Assembly (NCBI GenBank): GCA_030684835.1
Contig: JAUXWZ010000172.1
Span: 1-44,895 of the forward strand
Source of the DNA: Beijerinckiaceae bacterium
GTDB taxonomy: Bacteria; Pseudomonadota; Alphaproteobacteria; Rhizobiales; Beijerinckiaceae
Direction: 5' to 3'
DNA length: 44,895 nt
The notes beneath the pieces are model-generated. The model had not been told where the DNA came from. It saw only the letters and a program-made list of their open reading frames with translations, and searched no databases. Each line of letters opens with the position of its first letter. The first letter of the stretch is position 1. The position numbers and the translations under genes are program-made. Of the stretch, positions 25,495-34,082 are shown in pieces.

Positions 25495-25673
25495 GGGCCG
25501 CTCCCGTTGTCCAAGACACAGACACTCTTAACGGCCGCACGAGCGGCGCGTTCAAACGTAAACTGCTCCGCGACGACTGCCACAGCCTTGCCTTCTCCCT
25601 CTGCGTTGTTCTCGGCTCCGCTGTTCGAAGTCAACGTCCGGGCAGAACTTCGGTTGCTGCGCTGCAAATTCAT
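25491..25673 (-). CDS. Small hypothetical protein, first of a coupled pair
   Basis: 60 residues from the ATG at 25673 with a weak AGGCGAA site upstream. A polar N-terminal half is followed by EGKAVAVVAEQFTFERAARA. Its stop overlaps the start of the next small gene by four nt. Support comes mostly from this ATGA coupling; no family is recognised. Confidence 0.4.
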   Translation of the reverse strand: MNLQRSNRSSARTLTSNSGAENNAEGEGKAVAVVAEQFTFERAARAAVKSVCVLDNGSGP

Positions 25674-26264
25674 TAAGTTCGCCTGAAGCTGAGGCCTGCA
25701 TTGACGAAATCGACGTTCCTCATAGCAGCGTCTCAGATATCGCGCGCCGTAGGGCCGCTGAGTAACGCGGCAACCTCGCCAACACCAGCAACGACAAGTT
25801 CGGGAATGGCGGTGACTTAAGCACCTCGGTGCAGAAGGCTTTGACGAGCTGTGAGGCGAAAAACGCGCCGGCGGGGCCGTCAGGAGGTTACGTCAACGAC
25901 AAGCTGCGATACGTTGGGGCCTATGAAGTTCGCTCTTACCCGAGCCCGGGACCGCGCGCATGTAATGCCCAGCGGAAAGTGTGTGTCGCCCAAGGCGAGC
26001 TGTTCGTCGCTCACTGACGTCCGCAGTCGGAGCACCCCGCGCACAACGCGCTTACTATCAAACATGAGCCCGGCAAGTGGCTGGCAGATCAATGAAGAGC
26101 GAGCCCCCAAGCAGTGAAGACGTTACTGTGCTAAGGGCATCAGTCCGAACATTTCAAACTGAGACGCTACCTTGTCTTAGGTAGACGAGCGCGTTGCTGA
26201 AGCATACCATCATATGGCGCGCTGCTGTCCGAAGAGGTTCCGGGCGCATGGCCGGGAGGTGGTC
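25674..26264. other. Intergenic, no supported gene
   Basis: About 590 bases with short opposed frames (25829-26117 plus, 25880-26110 minus). None has a domain or credible ribosome site. Confidence 0.5.
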
Positions 26265-26522
26265 GTGATTGCGTACTATGTGTCCCCTGACACTTACACG
26301 CCCGAGGATTTGATGCTCTTAGACGGCGCGCTCATGCAAGCCGTCGGCGAACTCAACATTCAATCAGATCAAGAACGTGAGAGCGTAGCCGCGGCCATCC
26401 TTCACTCGTTCGCGTGTGGCGTACGCGAACGAGAGGTCCTCGTTCGGGCGGGCCGCAATGTTTACGCTGCGATCTGGACGTGGCCGGGCGGCGCTCGTCG
26501 GGCCTCGCGGACTACCCTATGA
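26265..26522 (+). CDS. Conserved-looking hypothetical protein (YTPEDL type)
   Basis: 85 residues from a GTG at 26265 with GGGAGG five nt upstream; the ATG at 26214 would add a poorly conserved-looking leader. The start IAYYVSPDTYTPEDLMLLDG and the helical segment ESVAAAILHSFACGVREREV resemble small hypothetical proteins seen repeatedly in Hyphomicrobiales. The last 20 residues look less protein-like (WPGGARRASRTTL), so a late frameshift is possible. Function unknown. Confidence 0.6.
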   Translation: MIAYYVSPDTYTPEDLMLLDGALMQAVGELNIQSDQERESVAAAILHSFACGVREREVLVRAGRNVYAAIWTWPGGARRASRTTL

Positions 26523-26681
26523 GACCCCGGAACCCAAGATGTTTCAAGCGTCAAGTGCGTTATCTATGAAGTCACTGAACCTGGATGCGGTCGGCACTGA
26601 ATCGACCTACCGACCGCATTGACTCCGACCATGAAGGGAGCCAAGCGCCGCATCTAGCAACCTCAATAGGGAAGAGAAGAT

Positions 26682-26987
26682 ATGCAAATCGTAGAGGTGT
26701 TCTTGCCCCTGAAAACTGGCGGCGGCGCCACAGTCACGCAAGACATTGTCGAGGGTATCGTTGGAGGTCTTGCGGACAGGTTCGGCGGCGCTACTGCGTT
26801 TACCCGATCACCAGCTGAGGGCCTTTGGAAGGAGTCCGACTCGATCCAGAAGGACCGCATCATCATCATTGAAGTGATGGTGGAGACCGTCGACGTTGGA
26901 TGGTGGGCCGACTACCGCAGCAGGCTAGAAGCCCAATTTGAGCAGGACGAGGTCCTCATTCGCGTGACGGCTTGTCGTAAAATCTAG
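26682..26987 (+). CDS. Conserved hypothetical protein
   Basis: 101 residues, GAAGAGA before the ATG. A compact alpha/beta protein (MQIVEVFLPLKTGGGATV; VGGLADRFGGATAFTRSPAE; IIIIEVMVETVDVGWWADYR) of a type I recall as widespread in proteobacteria, with the FGG-TAFTR-PAEGLW core and the EVM strand followed by WW. It is cytoplasmic. No catalytic motif is known to me. It lies after the YTPEDL gene on the same strand but 159 nt away. Confidence 0.75.
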   Translation: MQIVEVFLPLKTGGGATVTQDIVEGIVGGLADRFGGATAFTRSPAEGLWKESDSIQKDRIIIIEVMVETVDVGWWADYRSRLEAQFEQDEVLIRVTACRKI

Positions 26988-27069
26988 CTTCGACATCGTA
27001 TTTAGCGGCGGGTAGGACGTTATATGCGCGCCAGGGGAACGTGCCGTGCAAGCACCCGCGGCAGAGCGG

Positions 27070-27200
27070 AGCTCCCAACGGGTTCAGAGACCGGGGTTCG
27101 GCGCGAAATGGTGCGCGCGATCGTTGCTCAACTCACTGGCAAGCTGGAGGTGTCCTCAACGGATGATTTTGACGGATTTTACCGTCACATTTCCCCAGGT
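27070..27200 (+). pseudogene. Possible histidine-kinase ATPase-domain remnant
   Basis: The peptide REMVRAIVAQLTGKLEVSST matches the last helix-strand of HATPase_c domains in HisKA_2 kinases (G-x-xIVRALV-QL-G-LEV-S). The preceding G box and the whole kinase core are absent and the reading frame has no plausible start. Probably the 3' scrap of a lost kinase gene; weak because the match is short. Confidence 0.3.
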
Positions 27201-27256
27201 CACCTAGCAGCGGTTCTCCAGAGAAGGCTGCTTCTGGCAACGTACGACCGAAATAT

Positions 27257-28168
27257 TCAAAGTGTCCTACCTTCTTTTGCTCGTAAATCGCTGTGAATAG
27301 CAACGGCCGCGAGCTCACCATGCGCCATAGCAACTCCGATCTGATTCAGACCGGTCACCACATCCCCCACCGCATAACAGTTGGCGACAGATGTTAACTG
27401 TCGCTCATCTACCCGGATCCGACCGTCTTCGTGGAGCTTAACTCCGACGCTCAGCGCGAGGTTTGATTGGGCCTCTATCCCAAGGGCCGGATAGACGGCG
27501 AAGACGCGCTCGGCTCTTCCGTTTGAAAATCTCAGCGTAACCGTGTCTTTTTCGGTAGCCACCTCAATTACAGGGTGGCTAATGGCTCGGACGCCAAACT
27601 TCACAGCTTTATTCAAGGCTGCTTCGCTCCATTGCGGTTTTGAGAATGAGCAAACGACGATGCGGTCCGTGTAGGTGCTTAGAAATAGTCCAACACTAAG
27701 CGCCTTATCGTCGGCTCCCACCACAGCTCCGGGCTGGTCAATAACCTCGTAAGCATCGCAGACGGCGCAGTGACGTATGAGCCCTTCGCGAACGGCTTTC
27801 AAGGGCTCATTAATAGGGGGCTGAATATCCTTGACCCCAGTAGCAATAACAATATTGGCAGCGCTCATTATCGTATTGCCCACACGAGCCATGAAGACGC
27901 CATCTCGCGCTTCAAGATGCTCGACAAGGCCGCTTACCCGTATCTCCGACCCATACTGATCAACCTGTCTGCGAAGGCGATCGAGGAGGTCACGTCCGGC
28001 GATACCACCAGGGAAAGCAGGATGATTATGCGTCCGCGGGATCCAAGTAGCCCGGCTCTCACCGGCATCTAAGACCCTCACCCGCCGCCGAAATCTAGCT
28101 AGATAGAGCGCTGCCGTAAGGCCTCCGGGTCCGCCACCGACGACAACGCAGTCTAACTTAGGCTCCAT
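27257..28168 (-). CDS. Thioredoxin-reductase-like FAD/NAD(P) oxidoreductase
   Basis: 303 residues, GGAG nine nt before the ATG. The N-terminal FAD-binding motif is [19 protein letters not shown] (about 8-26). The redox-active disulfide is CAVC (Cys134, Cys137), in the place of the CATC of TrxB. The second dinucleotide fold starts [10 protein letters not shown], where the canonical GGGDSA glycines are altered, so NADPH preference is uncertain. The FAD-closing motif [18 protein letters not shown] is complete. Length fits TrxB-type reductases (about 310), but similar paralogs serve other disulfide partners. No thioredoxin gene is adjacent. It should be a cytoplasmic homodimer. Confidence 0.88.
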   Translation of the reverse strand: MEPKLDCVVVGGGPGGLTAALYLARFRRRVRVLDAGESRATWIPRTHNHPAFPGGIAGRDLLDRLRRQVDQYGSEIRVSGLVEHLEARDGVFMARVGNTIMSAANIVIATGVKDIQPPINEPLKAVREGLIRHCAVCDAYEVIDQPGAVVGADDKALSVGLFLSTYTDRIVVCSFSKPQWSEAALNKAVKFGVRAISHPVIEVATEKDTVTLRFSNGRAERVFAVYPALGIEAQSNLALSVGVKLHEDGRIRVDERQLTSVANCYAVGDVVTGLNQIGVAMAHGELAAVAIHSDLRAKEGRTL

Positions 28169-28478
28169 AAGAATTCACTCCATTGATTGTGACCTAAGCC
28201 CTCTCACGTCAGCGCAGACTAATTAGTGCGATAGCGCGCGGAAGGCCGCAAGCACCTGCGCTTCCCCACGCAGGACATGTAGTGTGCATAGATCACCTGA
28301 GTATCCATTTCGGCGGCATTTCCTAGGAAATTTTGAGCGGCTGTTGGCTCACAACGAAGGCGGCGAGCCTGGCCCGGGCTCTGAGTTCAGTCTCTGGCCA
28401 CATCACGGTCTGCACGGAACCGATGCCTGCCGCTGTGGTTCGCCAACCGCCGCCATCCACCGGAAAAGGGCAAGCTTG

Positions 28479-29942
28479 ATGGACCATTTCGACGACATTC
28501 TTGATCTCTCACGCCAGATCACCCGTGGACCGCTGTCGCCGTGGTTCACCACTCATCTACGCCACCAAGTCAAAAGCAGACTGTTTCTGCCGTCAGACGA
28601 TCTAGTGAACGTAGGCGACAGGCTGATTAAGCAGCTCTTCGATTACCGGCAGTAGACTGGAGTCTCGACGGCCGTTTTGGGCATGTCGGGTGGGGTTGAT
28701 AGCGCGGTGACCGCGGCACTGCTGAAGAAGGCGGGTTGGCGCGTCGTCGGATTCACCCTTCCCATCGAGCAAGATCCAGAGGAAACGGAGCGCGGTGCGG
28801 AAGCCTGTCACTCCCTCGGCCTCGAGCATCTGCATCTTGATTTGTCCGAGCAGTACCGGCGCCTGGTCATCGACTTAGGTCATCTTGACGAGGAACTACG
28901 CGTCTCGGACGCCGAACCGTTGCGAACGAGGCGCGGCAATATTCGCGCGAGACTCCGTATGGTCACTCTCTACGACCAGGCGCATCGTTTGGGCGGCTTG
29001 GTGGCGAGCACAGACAACTTCTCAGAACTCGGTGCTGGCTTCTGGACGCTTCACGGTGATGTTGGCGATCTTGCACCCGTGCAATCATTACTGAAGTCAT
29101 GGGAAATACCATGGATGGCTCGCGCGTACGGCGTGCCTGAGCGCACTTGGCGAGCCAAGCCAACCGATGGGCTCGGCATCGGTAAGGGCGATGAGGCCCA
29201 GATCGGCGCAACCTATCTCGAGTGGGATATAGTAGTGTTCGCAGTGGCCGAGGCGCTGCGACACAACCCTTCGTTGACCATAGAGAAACTAGCTGAGGCC
29301 CTCGACGCGGGAAGTGACCCAGCGGCATCGCGGGCCATCGAAGCTGTGATGCGTCGACTACGCACAACATGGTTCAAGCGGATCAATCCGATCGCCCTGG
29401 AGCATCCGCGCGAGGATCGGTTTAGTCTGCTTGACCTCATTGACGAACGGCTGTTCCGACCTCTAGTGCTCCGCGAGGATCGTGCTCTCAAACCATTCTT
29501 TGGCGAGACTGCTGTGCTCGGCCAGCGTCTGGCGCAACGGCTCTCCGAGACGAACATCCGCGTTGTCACAGCAGAATCCTGCACCGCAGGCTTGCTCGGC
29601 GCTTGCATCGCCGCCGCCCCGGGTAGCTCGTCGATTTTGGAAGGGAGCTTCATCGCCTATCGTCCGACGATGAAGACCGATGCCTTAGGTGTATCTGCCG
29701 CGCTAATTGGGGAGAAGACAGTTTATGATCCACACGTGGCCCGGGCTATGGCGGAGGGTGCCTTGCGTGGCGCAACGGGGGCTGACTTAGCCATCGCCAT
29801 CACGGGCGTTGGTGGACCCAATCCCGATCAGGGCAAACCTGTCGGCTTGGTTTACATCGCGACACTGCACCGAGGCGGTACGGCGCAGGTGACAGAATGC
29901 CACTTCAAGGGCGGAAATCCTCATCATTCAAAGCCTTTCTGA
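28479..29942 (+). pseudogene. NAD+ synthase-PncC (CinA C-terminal) fusion with in-frame amber codon
   Basis: One frame from the ATG at 28479 reads a helical leader ending GDRLIKQLFDYRQ, then TAG at 28653-28655, then TGVSTAVLGMSGGVDSAVTA. The NAD synthase PP-loop SGGVDSA (28686-28706) follows with no gap, so the TAG replaces a sense codon, most simply Gln CAG. The NadE domain spans roughly codons 50-330 (STDNFSELGAGFWTLHGD; KPTDGLG). From about codon 345 a CinA C-terminal nicotinamide-nucleotide amidase domain follows (RVVTAESCTAGLLGACIAAA; AITGVGGPNPDQGKPVG). The two activities are both in NAD salvage: PncC makes NaMN from NMN and NadE amidates the later NaAD. The last residues after HFKGGNP also differ from the family end. 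Restart at TTG 28677 is possible but would begin inside the first strand. Confidence 0.8.
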
Positions 29943-29959
29943 ACAATCTGAGGACGACT

Positions 29960-30540
29960 TTATGGCGCCACGTCTTGGCCGACGCTTGGGAATGGTCGGC
30001 TCAGAAATGGCGACTGCCGCAGGCCAAACCGCCACTTAGAGTCCATCCCGCGCGAGATGCCGATCCGCGGCCCGGCGACCAGCTCCTGCTGGTGCGGTCC
30101 CATCTCCATATGGAACGGATGGATTAGGACGCTGCCGCCGTTGTACTCGCCTGTAATGCCCAGCGCCTGGCAGAGCCGGCCAGGGCCCGAGCAAAGCAAT
30201 CTGATATTGTCTGTGCCGCGTCGCTGTGACATTTCGGTTAGCCCCTTGTCCGGTTCGAGCGCCCGGACGAGCACGGCCGAGCCAGGTGAGCCGGCAACGA
30301 TGTTCAGGCACCAGTGCAGTCCATAGGACCGATATACATAGATGTGACCGTGCGGGCCGAACATGGGAGCATTGCGCGCTGTCTCGCCTTTGAAGGAGTG
30401 CGATGCGGGATCGCCTGCGGTATACGCCTCCGTTTCACGACGGTCCCCCCGACATCCTTAAAGTAGAGCCGGCACCCGATCAGCATGCGCGCGAGCGCAA
30501 CCGCATCGCTATCGAAGAAGGCCCTTCTCAGCTCGGTCAC
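29960..30540 (-). pseudogene. 3-methyladenine DNA glycosylase (AAG/MPG family), frameshifted
   Basis: The frame begins at a GTG (30538-30540) overlapping the alkB stop as GTGA and reads LRRAFFDSDAVALARMLIGC and LYFKDVGGTVV, then loses homology. The correct continuation, ETEAYTAGDPASHSFKGETA then MFGPHGHIYVYRSYGLHWCL, is in the -1 frame. The shift lies at about 30435-30440, where one base appears missing right before the catalytic-Glu motif ETEAY. The rest is complete (SGPGRLCQALGIT; GPRIGISR) to 29960. Intact, it would be a base-excision glycosylase of about 193 residues removing alkylated purines. It is convergent with the NadE-PncC gene, 17 nt away. Confidence 0.85.
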
Positions 30541-31103
30541 CGGAGCGTGCGGAATGTGATGGAATAACGCAGCGCCGACACGGGCGGTATCGAGTGCTCC
30601 CATTCGCTGCGCGCTGCACCCCGCAAAACGTAGATTGATCGCGGCTCTACAATGAGTGAGGTGCGCTCAAAGCCCTTTTCAAGTTTACGCCGGAAGCGCA
30701 ACTGACAAGGCGCCAGAAGCGAAAGTCCGATTACCACGTCGAACTTTGCTTTGTCGCGATGCCAGCCGATTGCCGCCCCGGGCGCATACTCCGTGATGAG
30801 CGCGTGCGCGAGATCCTCCGCTTTAACGCCGGCAAATGCTGCAGCATGATCCCGGAGAGCCAGCAGAAAGGGGGGCTTTTCAGCTGCCGGATGCAGGCGT
30901 CCGCTCGAGAAATCGTAGCGCCAACCAAAAGAGATCACCCGACGCTTCCCAAGAAAGCCATGAAACTCGAACGCCTCGAACGGGAGCCCTTTCAGAGCAG
31001 CTACGCAGTCACGCTCCTGAGAAGGGCTGATAAAGTTGTCGGCACGCGACAACCCTTCGGGAATGCCTTCATCAACAAAAAGGTCTAGCTGGGCTGCGTT
31101 CAC
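30537..31103 (-). CDS. alkB: AlkB-type 2-oxoglutarate/Fe(II) dioxygenase
   Basis: 188 residues if started at the GTG at 31103; the frame is open to 31307 but that part overlaps the DUF72 gene and looks unlike protein. No strong ribosome site was seen, so the start is uncertain. The opening AAQLDLFVDEGIPEGLSRAD is typical. The catalytic set is present: HRD in GAAIGWHRDK, the distal His in SEWEHSIPPV, and the 2-oxoglutarate Arg pair in LRYSITFRTLR. SFGWRYDFSSGRL forms part of the nucleotide-recognition lid. It demethylates 1-methyladenine/3-methylcytosine in DNA. Its TGA overlaps the start of the mpg gene (GTGA), giving a two-gene alkylation repair unit. Confidence 0.88.
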   Translation of the reverse strand: MNAAQLDLFVDEGIPEGLSRADNFISPSQERDCVAALKGLPFEAFEFHGFLGKRRVISFGWRYDFSSGRLHPAAEKPPFLLALRDHAAAFAGVKAEDLAHALITEYAPGAAIGWHRDKAKFDVVIGLSLLAPCQLRFRRKLEKGFERTSLIVEPRSIYVLRGAARSEWEHSIPPVSALRYSITFRTLR

Positions 31104-31237
31104 ACTGCAGAAACGGAGTTGTTTAGACGGAGTTCCGAGACCGCAGGCACGATGTTGGCAAACCAGCGCGCCGATCGCGAGGCGCTCTTGAAAAAGCGAA
31201 ACTAGCGATGCGCGCCGCTCGCAAGCTGCAACGGAAC

Positions 31238-32029
31238 TCACATTGCAAGCAAAGCAAGGGCATTGCCGGTGGCGGCGTAGGACGTGGTGTTGTCGAAAAT
31301 GCACCACGTTTCAGACCCGGCTAAAAGGCAAGCTAGGAGGTCTTGCGAAATAGTCGCAAGTTTCTCAGCGCCGTACGATGAACGATAGATCTCGGGAGAG
31401 CCGTGCAGGCGATAGTAGACAAGTCCCGTCCAACCCGCAGGGCGGTCTGCCCCGACGGCACGTGCAGGATCGGCTGCAACCCGCGCAATTTTCAGGGCCA
31501 CCAACTCCTGATCAACTTCGGAATCAAACCAGGACGCGTGTCGCGGTTCCAGAGCAATGTTGGCATTGGTGCGCTCGCGAAAAGCTGAAAGCAACCGCAG
31601 GCTCTCCATTCGCGAGTAAGCCCGCTTTGGCGGGAGCTGAATGAGGACGGGCCCAAGCCTGTTTCCGAGGCCGGAAACCTCGTCCAAGAACTGATCGATA
31701 ACAGCTGGCTCCGCATCACCGACGCCGTGGCTAATCGCTTTGGGAGCTTTAACGGCAAATCGAAAGTGCTCGGGCGTAGATAAGGCCCAGCGTTCGTAAG
31801 TCGACTTGCGATGCGAGTGGTAAAAAGAACTATTAATTTCAGCGCCCCTAAGAACAGAACCGTAGCGCCGAAGATGACTTCCCTCGGCTGGAAAACGATC
31901 TGCGTAAATCCGGGGAATACTCCAGCCCGCCGTACCGATCACTGCGTGGCAGTTGACCTCCGTGGCTGTAGTCGGGCTTACTTGCTGACTAACGACTTTC
32001 CCTCTCCGCTGGTTTTGCCGATGCCTCAT
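31238..32029 (-). CDS. DUF72 (YecE-like) protein
   Basis: 263 residues from the ATG at 32029; the frame is open to 32149, but the added leader is Arg/His-rich and not family-like. Domain features: IGTAGWSIPRIY near the start, EINSSFYHSHRKSTYERWA, FRFAVKAPKAISH, LGPVLIQLPP, EPRHASWF and YYRLHGSPEIYRSSY. This TIM-barrel family is widely conserved, with no settled function, and is often found beside DNA repair or sugar genes. Here it sits between alkB-mpg and the LigD-type pair, on the same strand. There is no clear Shine-Dalgarno, so the start is tentative. Confidence 0.8.
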   Translation of the reverse strand: MRHRQNQRRGKVVSQQVSPTTATEVNCHAVIGTAGWSIPRIYADRFPAEGSHLRRYGSVLRGAEINSSFYHSHRKSTYERWALSTPEHFRFAVKAPKAISHGVGDAEPAVIDQFLDEVSGLGNRLGPVLIQLPPKRAYSRMESLRLLSAFRERTNANIALEPRHASWFDSEVDQELVALKIARVAADPARAVGADRPAGWTGLVYYRLHGSPEIYRSSYGAEKLATISQDLLACLLAGSETWCIFDNTTSYAATGNALALLAM

Positions 32030-32078
32030 CTGGCTATGCTCGCCGACAGCGGCCCACCGATGACCACGTCCGGTCGAA

Positions 32079-32975
32079 TCACGCACTGACAGCAGGCAAT
32101 CGTTGACGCACCTTGGAGACGTCTGCCCATGGATCGCATCGCCCAGCAAGAAGCGACGGTACGGACTTTACAGTAAAGCGCGCTGGATCAAGCCCCCGCT
32201 TCACCTCGCCCCAGTCAAGCGGCATTGCGACGGGCGCGCCCGCGCGAGCCCGGGGCGAGTACGGCGCCACCGCCGTCGACGTCGGGTCATTGCGCAAGTA
32301 ATCTATTAGAATGCGGCCCTCCCTCTCTGCTTTCGACATTCGGGTAAGATATTTGCGTGGCTGGGCGGCCGCCATAGTGTCGGCAAGAGATTTTGCGAAA
32401 CGCTTCGCCTGCGTCCACGTCGCCCGGCGTTCAAAGGGCGCCACGACATGCAGGCCCTTGCCCCCTGTCGTCTTGCAGAACGACACCAGGCCCAGGCGAG
32501 CAAGCGCATCACGGACCTCGACTGCGGAAGCGATCACGTCAGTGAATTGCAATCCTTCGCCCGGGTCCAGATCGAAGATCACCCGATCAGGTCTGTCGGG
32601 CCGGTCTATTCGCGCGCCCCATGGATGAACTTCAAGCACGCCCATTTGCGCCAACCCAACGAGTTCGCGCGCCTCCGTGAGATATAAATAAGCGCCGGAT
32701 TCTTCGAAACCTTTTATGGGAGCTTCCCGCAGCGCGCCGTTTACGCCGGCGCCTGCATGACGTTGATAAAAGCATTTCTTCGCGCGCCCCGCAGGGCAGC
32801 GCACAAGGGTGACTGGACGATTGGCGATATGCGGCAGCATCCACCGCGCTACACTCGCAAGGTATAGGGCGAGATCGTGTTTTGTAATGCCCTGTTCAGG
32901 ATAGAGCGTCTTGCCAGGATTTGTCAGCGACGTCGCCGCCATCAGACCCTCAACGTCTTCTGCGGCGACTGTCAT
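32079..32975 (-). CDS. LigD-type DNA polymerase (primase-polymerase) domain protein
   Basis: 298 residues from the ATG at 32975, overlapping the ligase stop as ATGA; a start at 33062 would lie within the ligase gene. Family motifs: LTNPGKTLYPEQGITKHDL, then FYQRHAG, the catalytic DxD in VIFDLDPGEGL, KTTGGKGLHVVAPF, and ILIDYLRNDPTSTAVAPYS. These are the eukaryotic-primase-like (AEP) polymerase signatures of LigD. Such enzymes add nucleotides, often ribonucleotides, during gap filling in non-homologous end joining. Here the polymerase is free-standing and partnered with a separate ligase, instead of the usual fused LigD. No ku gene is in the window. Confidence 0.88.
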   Translation of the reverse strand: MTVAAEDVEGLMAATSLTNPGKTLYPEQGITKHDLALYLASVARWMLPHIANRPVTLVRCPAGRAKKCFYQRHAGAGVNGALREAPIKGFEESGAYLYLTEARELVGLAQMGVLEVHPWGARIDRPDRPDRVIFDLDPGEGLQFTDVIASAVEVRDALARLGLVSFCKTTGGKGLHVVAPFERRATWTQAKRFAKSLADTMAAAQPRKYLTRMSKAEREGRILIDYLRNDPTSTAVAPYSPRARAGAPVAMPLDWGEVKRGLDPARFTVKSVPSLLAGRCDPWADVSKVRQRLPAVSA

Positions 32976-34021
32976 TTGGCAAGCTCCGAAAGAAGGCGTG
33001 CGGCTTTCACCGGCATGATTTGCTCCATCGTGCACTGCGCCGGCGACTTGTCGGGCCGCCACCGCACTAACGAAGCGCCATGGCGCAGCCTACCGCCAGT
33101 TACTTGATCAAAATGCACTTCCACGACGAGCTTGTGCTTCAGCGATGTCCACTCCGCCGATCGCGCATTGCTCCATCGGCTGGGTCCGCCGGGCGCCTTT
33201 CCTGTAAAACCGGGCAAACCCGCGAGCGCCTCCAGCTTCTTTGTCAGCGCCGGCTTCTCGTGATCGGCAATCCCCGACACGTAGCCCACATGATGCAACA
33301 ACCCGTCGGCATCGAAGAGACCGAGAAGAAGCGACCCCACTTTGTCAACGCCAGCTCCGTAGCGAAAGCCGCCGACGACGCAATCAGCAGTGCGGATTTG
33401 CTTCACTTTGATCATTGCGCGCTCACCCGGCAGGTAAGGCGCTTCAAGTTGCTTTGCGATGACGCCGTCAATGGCGCCGCCTGCATGAGCGAGCCAACGC
33501 AGCGCGCGGCTGCGATCATGGGTACAGGCGGACAGCTTCAGGCTGGCGCGCGAGGGCGCGTTGTTAATGATCGCCTCAAGGACGGCGCGTCTTTCCCGGA
33601 GCGGCGCATGCATTAGATCGCCCTCGCGATCCGAATGGAGCACGTCGAAAGCTATAATGTGCGCCGGCGCTTCGACGCTTAGTTTGCGGATTCGGCTGGC
33701 GGCCGGATGCAAGCGCATCTGCAGCGCGTCAAACGATAGGGCGCCGTCGATCCGGATCGCCAGTTCGCCATCGATCACGAAATCCCCCGGCGGCATTGCA
33801 TCAAGCGCCGCTACAACTTCGGGAAAGTAACGACCAAGCGGTTTGCCCGATTTAGCACGCAGATCGATTTCGGATTTCGTTCGATAGGCAATGCAGCGAA
33901 AGCCGTCCCACTTGGGCTCGTACTGCCATCCCGGGCCACTAGGCAACTTGTCGGCAAGCCGAGCTTCCATCGGAGGCGTCGCAACAGCGATGGAACGTGC
34001 GTGACTAAGTTTGCCGGCCAT
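32972..34021 (-). CDS. ATP-dependent DNA ligase (LigD ligase-domain / LigC-like)
   Basis: 349 residues from the ATG at 34021, which has a strong GGAGG six nt upstream; a start at 34054 is less likely. The adenylation domain has motif I EPKWDGFRCIAY with the lysine nucleophile, motif III IDGELAI, motif IV DGVIAKQ and motif V MIKVKQIRTADCVVGGF. The OB domain follows to about residue 300 (LLLGLFDADGLLHHVGYVSG). The last 40 residues contain LRHGASLVRWRPDKSP, the usual ligase end. It seals nicks in DNA repair. ATGA overlap with the polymerase gene argues for one functional unit, the split counterpart of LigD. Confidence 0.9.
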   Translation of the reverse strand: MAGKLSHARSIAVATPPMEARLADKLPSGPGWQYEPKWDGFRCIAYRTKSEIDLRAKSGKPLGRYFPEVVAALDAMPPGDFVIDGELAIRIDGALSFDALQMRLHPAASRIRKLSVEAPAHIIAFDVLHSDREGDLMHAPLRERRAVLEAIINNAPSRASLKLSACTHDRSRALRWLAHAGGAIDGVIAKQLEAPYLPGERAMIKVKQIRTADCVVGGFRYGAGVDKVGSLLLGLFDADGLLHHVGYVSGIADHEKPALTKKLEALAGLPGFTGKAPGGPSRWSNARSAEWTSLKHKLVVEVHFDQVTGGRLRHGASLVRWRPDKSPAQCTMEQIMPVKAARLLSELAK

Positions 34022-34082
34022 GCAACCTCCAACGGATATTGGCTGCCCAAGCAATTCATTCCAATTACGATCCGTGCGTCCA

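Noticed and set aside
28653-28655. TAG read as pyrrolysine or another recoded residue in the NadE-PncC frame
   Set aside because: The position is outside the catalytic motifs, a single CAG to TAG change explains it, and no recoding element or pyl genes are visible in the window.
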